Shown: in pieces, positions 58,191-64,000 of the stretch
How the letters are laid out: each line of letters opens with the position of its first letter
Position numbering within the stretch: position 1 is the first letter of the stretch
From: Colius striatus
Taxonomy: Eukaryota > Chordata > Aves > Coliiformes > Coliidae
Direction of reading: 5' to 3'
Assembly (NCBI RefSeq): GCF_028858725.1
Contig: NC_084776.1
Span: forward strand, 4,278,001 to 4,342,000
DNA: 64,000 nucleotides
Position numbers and translations under genes: made by a program
The notes under the pieces: model-generated
Databases searched by the model: none
The model's input: the letters and a program-made list of their open reading frames with translations, nothing else
Told to the model about the DNA's origin: nothing

Positions 58191-61100
58191 GCCCTTTCAT
58201 TTTACTAAAGCCCTTATGATTATGCTTAAGAAGAACCCTAATACCATTGTGTAAATAGCCTTTTCTTCTTCTCCTGGGTAAATACTCTTCCTGCCATCAC
58301 ATTGCCACCTCAATCATCTGCATTTGGAATTTCCTAATCCTGGCTATGGGACTGCAGCTGCAGTTTATGGAGTTCTATTGAGTTCTCTTTTACAGATCTC
58401 TCTTCAGAACTGAACTGTGTGTTTGTTCCCCCAGATGATAGACATCTATTTAAAAAGACAAGAGTTTTGCTTCCTCTAACCAAAGCTGTTTGAACCTGTG
58501 CAAGGGATGTTTGGTACTGAAATGACCGATTTAGTATCGTGATTGTGTCACGTGTCTAATGTGTGTGAGCGGCTCTGCCCTCCCGTGGATAGAAGGAGAA
58601 CTCAGCTGCTTGCCCAGTCCCAGCGCTGCAGAGGTATCAGAAACATTTTCAGTTGAGAGCCTGGTTTGTGGGGCAGGAGAATCTGAATCTTACATCATCA
58701 CTGTAGCATGAAACATCAAGACAACTTTGTGGTTTGCTACAGGAGGTTCTTTTCTTGACTCTGAGCCTTGGTTTTGTTTCCTTAATTTTTTTTGGTCCTT
58801 CCCTCAGTGGCAAGGACACCATGCCAGCCTTTGACAGGTCAGCCTTACCCCCTGTAAAGCAGCTGCTCAGAGCCAGTGCCACACTTGCTGGGATACTTCA
58901 CACTCTTGGAAGGAGGCAACATTGCAACATGTGGATGTGCGTCACTGTTTAAGTGTGCTGACTTTTAAGTGATATGTACGAGTGTAGCAAAGTGTGTCAC
59001 AGTGTAGTAACATTGGTTTTCAATACTTATCAGCCACTTAACCAAGTTATTTTAACCTGTCTCCACCTGCCCTTGCTTTTGCTGTGATTAGTACTGCTTT
59101 CTTTTTTTACTTCTCCTCTCCCATCCCTTATGACTTTTTGGGAGGTGCCAAGAAAACTTTGAATAAATCTTTTGTATCCCTGGGAGGAAAACCATCGTGT
59201 TAGATGGTGTTCTGGCCCAGGTGAGCAGCACCATCCAACTATGCTGCTGCTGCTGATGTCCAGAGGGCAAGGAGAGGAGGGGAGGATTCATTGAGAAGGG
59301 GCGTACAGGTTTTTTCCATCTTCCTGCCAAGCTTCCTCGAAAAGAGACAAGATTGCTGACATGAGCAGAAGCTTGACCTGCAGGCAGCAGTGCCAAGTAA
59401 CGCCGGCAATGTGTTTTACACAAGGGTGTGCTAACCTCGGCATTTTTCCCGAGCTAGATCATTCCCACAAAAACAAGTCTCTCTTCTCTCAAATGTAGAC
59501 TGCAGTAGAGAGCTTGGTTTGCAAGCTCTGATTTGATCAAACACGCCCAGCAGAAGACAAAATGGAATTGCAGCTTTGCAACTTGAAAACGTGTCAGTTT
59601 CCTTTCAAGCCACATAAATCAAACATGGTAGACTCTTCCTGCTTGGAGGTGCTTGAGTTGCATGTGATAAATTTTGCATGGCAAGAAGAACATGCTGTGT
59701 CAGTGTTTCATTAGATTTGATAATTCACAGATCAGACTCAACAAAAATATTTATTGCCTGGATTTACTTGTCATGAAATTGCCTTAAAATATGGGTGGAA
59801 AAAAGATCAAGTAAGGCAGAATTTAAAAGAAGGAAAATGCATTATTGGATTAACAGCATAAAAAGTCATTTGGAATTGGTATTTTATAACCTTTATTTAT
59901 GTTGGTAGATTCAGTTTCTTTTAAATGAGTTTTTACATAAATCAATGGACTATATACCTTAACCCAGAAGGATGCTCTCAGGAATTCCTCCTTGTGGAGG
60001 AGGCACCTGTTAATATTCACAGTGTCGCTTCTCATTACGTTGGTGGCATTTTGTGGGGCTGGATCCAAGTACAGGTGTTAACAGTGAATGTATTTTTTAT
60101 TTTGGTAACATTTTGTGTGAAAGAAAAGGGACTGTGAATAAGAGATCCTACAATAAGTGTAGAATTTGAGAGAGTCATAAATACTAATCATCAGAATCCT
60201 TTTTACTGGGTTTTTCTTTTTTTATCTTTTTAGTGGCTTTTTTTCTGTGAATTGAGTATTCATGTTGTTACTCACAATTAATTTAGAGAGATCCTATTGT
60301 AGAAGCGATTGCCAAAACTTAATTCAAGGTATTCTAAAAGATCAATTTATTTTCAATCTTAAATTCAGCTCATAAGGTAAAATGTGTTAAATATGCAGCA
60401 CACAGGAAATTAGGCAACACTGTTAATTTGATCAGTATACATAAAAATGCATGTAAAGCTTAGGTAATAACAACAGTACACTTTTATCACCAAGGCAGTC
60501 CTCTCAAGAACATTTTCTGTGTTTTATTAAGTGCCTGTGTGAAGCTGGAGCTCAACCCTTGCTAAAAAGGAGCCTTATGCCAAGTACCCCATTGGCATAG
60601 GGAACCTGAGTTTGGTTTCTTATCCTGTGGTATAACGCTTATGTGACTGTAGGCAGGTGGCTTAATCCTTCTCTGCTTCAGGTCTGTAACATGGAATAAA
60701 GACATTTCATTTTTATAAGTGTGCGGTGCAAAGAAGCTAAGAAAAGTGGAGAGACACAGGTGCAGCAGTGAGTCATTTAGAGTCGTTTGGCAGAGTGGTG
60801 AGCTAGAGCTTTTCTCGAGACTCATCCTGAAGACCAGTTTTATTTAACCAAGGCAGTAATGTGCTGGTGGAACTTAGTATGTGTCCTGAGTCAGCATCCT
60901 GAGTCTCACAGAGAGGTTTGATTTTTTGGGGACCTCGTTTTTTTTACATGTCTGTATTAATTCAGTGCTCAAACAAGTAAGCAAAGTAATCTGCTGAGAT
61001 TCAACTCCTCTCTGTATTTTTTTCTACTGAAATAAATCCCTAAAATGCTTCATTTTTGCAAAGTCCTTTTTAAAAAATCTATGCCTAGAAAAATAATTAC

Positions 61101-63812
61101 CTAGATTTTGAGCATGTAATTACTAAACAAAAAAAGGACAACTTAATGCTGCATGAAATCAAAGTGTAAAGTCCTACAGGATCGGTGGAATGGCTGATAC
61201 AAACTTACCATCTCTCCTGGTTTAGCAGTGCAGAAGTGTTTGGTGCCAGTTCTGTTTCTCTGGCCCTGTGGGAAGCCATGGGACAGTGCCAGGCTGGCAC
61301 CAGATCACTTCACCCAACTGCTCCAACCTCTGTTTGTGTTGCATCTCAATAGGAATCCTGGAGGGTGTTCATGATTCTCCTTGGCAGGCAGAGTGCTTCA
61401 AGGTATTCTAGAGTGAACCTGCTTCAGACTGTCAAATGCTTTTCTTGGTCCCTGTGATAGTGACAATGATTTATCTTCTATTCAGTGTCTTATTGTAAAA
61501 CTGCTGAATAGCTATTGATCTTATTTTCCTTTTAGCCTTTTTGTTGTTCTCTTGTCTGGAAACACAGAGGACCAAGGGACTGCTAAAAGGCACAACTTGC
61601 CTCAAGCACTTTTGCTGGTATTTTTTCCTGTCAAGCCATTTTCTTATTGTTCTGGAGGCTTTTCCTAGGCATCTCCTTGGCCAAAGAGTTTGACTGTGTC
61701 ACTTGTGCCAAGATTTTAGCATTTAAAAGCTAAAGTCACACAAGATGTTGTGAGTATAGCAAGAAATAACACTGATGTTTATGTTTGTCCCCTCCAGCCT
61801 CCTGTGATGCTTACAAGATAATAATTGAACTCCACAGGGGATTTTTTTCAGCTAAGGAGAGTCTCAAAGACCCTTCTAGATAGAGAAGTGCCTTACAGGG
61901 AAGCAGCAGAGATTGTTTTCCCTACTTTATACATGCTCAGAAGTGAAGGGCTTGATCTGTCCTTCCTCACTTTGGATTTTATTCCAAAACTCAGGTGACT
62001 GATCAGTAGTGAGACCAAATGGAGAGCCCAGGGACTCAGTGAAGTGGTGCAGAGGAGCTGAGTGTAAATTTGCCATGTAATTCTCGTCAGCCTGGCTGTA
62101 AATCTGCAGAGACACACCAGTGTTACGAGAGTTGTCCCTGTAACCTCACAGGCTTTCAAACCTGGCAATCTAGAATCTTGTTCCTGCAAGTGCCTTTCCT
62201 GGAGAACCTCTTCAGAGCAGCACAGGGAACTGGAAGAAACAACTACCAGGAACTGTATTCTCAAAACTCAGAAGTCAATTTGTACATCTCCTCTGCATCC
62301 TTTCTGATTGAATTTGTGGATTGTTAAGTATTTCTCCTGTGTGTCTCATTCTGCCAAAGTCAGTCTGTGTTGCAGAATGTAGTCTACTGCATTACTTGAT
62401 TTCCTTGTTTGGTATTTTTTGTTCCTTCCCACTTCTTCCATCCATGTTCAGCCATTTACAAAGTATTATTCTTTAGAAACCTGAGCATCTCCAACCTGAG
62501 GAAAGAAGGGGGGAATGAAAAGCCTTCTAGTAAGCCAAAACTTACTCATCCTATCCTGGTTTTCCGCCTTCTAAGAAAAATGTATATTGTCTAATCATAA
62601 TTCCCAGGTGACCCATAAGTTGGGTCTAGCTGTGGTAATCAGAGCCTCATACTGGAGGCTGGCTGTCAGAGACAGTTGTTAGACAACTGATGCAGCAGAC
62701 ATCTGTCTCAGCTGAACTCTACTTGTACCTTTTGGAAGGAAGTGAGCATTCATTTGTATACTTAACATGGGAACAGGAGAGAAGCCACAGTTCTGTTGCC
62801 ATCTTTCTTTAGCAAGCTATCATGATATTTCATTAAAATAACATACACACTTTGAACTGTCACTTCTCTGCACAAGCTGCTACTTCAGCAGCTGGAGGAA
62901 AAATTGCTTCATTGCACAGGTTACAATACTTCTGCAGTTCATTGGTCTGTGGCCGAGTGGCACGTGGGGATAACATTAGTGAGGGACAAAGATAATTTTT
63001 GCGTGTTTAATTAGGGCTGTTTATCATTGAAATACATAAAAAAATTGTCCCCTTATCTTTCAGAGAGATATTTTTATGATGCTTTTGGAAACAATTCATA
63101 CTTCTAACTTTTCCACAAAGGTTATGCCTCTGGCACTACAGAATTTCCAATATCAAGCTCTTGAGTCAAACATGCAGAGGCTGTCATGAGGTTGAAAAGC
63201 ACACAAACAAACTACTGTTAAAATTTGCTGATGCTGCTGGCATTGCCAAGGGGGAATCTTGTTGTTCTTTGCTCATATGATTTAAAGTAATGAGAAAACT
63301 CAGAATGAGACAAATTAGGAGACAGATCCTGTGAAAGGACTGAGGCTTCCCGACTGCTGCTGAGCAGCATTCAGACATGTACACAATGGGGTCTGTCGCC
63401 AGATGGGCAAATGCTTTCTAAATACTTGGTATCAGTAGTAAGGGAATATAAGGATGATATCAGTGGAGCTGAGAGGAGAAACGAAAAGAAAGATAATGTT
63501 GAAACAAATGAGGCCCACACTTATATTTATGATTTAAATTTAAGGTCTCAATTGTATAAGTGCAAATTCTCTTTTTCTCAATAAATTATGACTATACTCA
63601 GCTCACTCACGTGACAATGAATTGGAAAGTGCATCATCCTGTGCAGCTGGGTAATTTTCCCCTCCAGATATATTACACTGTTTAGATGAGGCTACATTTT
63701 TGTGACCAACGTATGTATCAATACAAAATGAATCACACAATCTTCTCAGACTTTTATTTAACACCTCTTTTGCTCAGCTTTTGAAATATAAGAATGTATC
63801 TTTGCCTATTTT

Positions 63813-63893
63813 CAAATGACCTTGTTAAACCTCATACAACTGGCCTTGGCCTGTCACTTTGTGTCATCTGCAAATGGACCAAGGGTGCACTTC
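63813..63893 (-). mobile_element. CR1 LINE ORF2 relic with internal deletion
   Basis: On the minus strand the frame reads PFADDTK, a stop, then QAKASCMRFNKV. FADDTK is the reverse-transcriptase catalytic F-x-D-D block, and CMRFNK matches the downstream N-L-M-x-F-N-K-A-K block of CR1 ORF2. The roughly 25 residues normally between them are missing and both parts are in the same frame. After 63893 the plus strand reads CCCTTCCAATCCCTGTGATC, which resembles a CR1 3' end in the other orientation, so two copies may abut here. Confidence 0.75.
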
Positions 63894-64000
63894 TTCCCTT
63901 CCAATCCCTGTGATCCTATGAAACCATCTGTAATGTGATGTCTGTGTTGGCATGAAACTGTTAAATTGATTGTTTTTTCATGGTAAAGTAATAGTGCTGT

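Larger units (their letters stand above)
49353..63800. other. Gene-free stretch to near the right edge
   Basis: About 14.4 kb with no recognised gene. Open frames up to 137 codons on the minus strand (55854-56267) and 123 codons (61893-62264) have no domain that I recognise. A (GA)9 repeat and a hairpin cluster at 58.15-58.19 kb are listed separately. Part of this may belong to a long non-coding host transcript or regulatory DNA, but nothing in the sequence shows it. Confidence 0.55.

Noticed and set aside
61893-62264. 123-codon minus-strand open frame
   Set aside because: No recognisable protein family and no splice or promoter context. An overlapping frame on the other strand is equally long-lived, so chance is the simplest explanation.

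Overview
This is a piece of a vertebrate nuclear genome, most likely from a bird. Three spliced protein-coding genes can be read. The only recognisable interspersed repeats are CR1 LINE fragments, including the usual antisense 3' ends and pieces of the CR1 reverse transcriptase. The genes are small and closely spaced. CR1 also occurs in crocodilians and turtles, so the bird call rests on CR1 plus the low repeat load and compact introns. The species cannot be named from the sequence.

Layout. Positions 1-10306 (minus strand) hold the 5' part of SUZ12, the PRC2 core subunit: coding exons 1 to 5, with the rest of the gene off the left edge. A CpG island at about 9640-10900 covers its first exon and promoter. 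Positions 10.9-19.6 kb are an intergenic stretch with no gene that I can recognise. Positions 19891-30456 (plus strand) hold a complete UTP6 gene (small-subunit processome, 18S rRNA maturation). Its 19 coding exons join in frame to a 597-residue protein, and it starts in its own CpG island. Positions 32092-35911 (plus strand) hold a complete COPRS gene (PRMT5 cofactor): 4 coding exons, 176 residues, ending in a PRMT5-binding-type motif and again starting in a CpG island. From about 37.1 kb to the right edge I find no gene. That stretch holds a few CR1 fragments, simple repeats and a short hairpin.

The order and orientations (SUZ12 facing away from UTP6, with COPRS directly downstream of UTP6 on the same strand) match the human 17q11.2 NF1-microdeletion block in mirror image. 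In human the next items beyond COPRS are miR-365b, miR-193a and RAB11FIP4. None of these was found here, so they probably lie past the right edge.

The three genes are not an operon. SUZ12 acts in H3K27 methylation, COPRS in PRMT5 arginine methylation of histones, and UTP6 in ribosome assembly. I found no evidence of a new biological system. The points most worth checking are the COPRS termini, the low-complexity SUZ12 N terminus, a weak UTP6 splice donor, the CR1 relics, and a pair of mutually exclusive hairpins near 58.17 kb.
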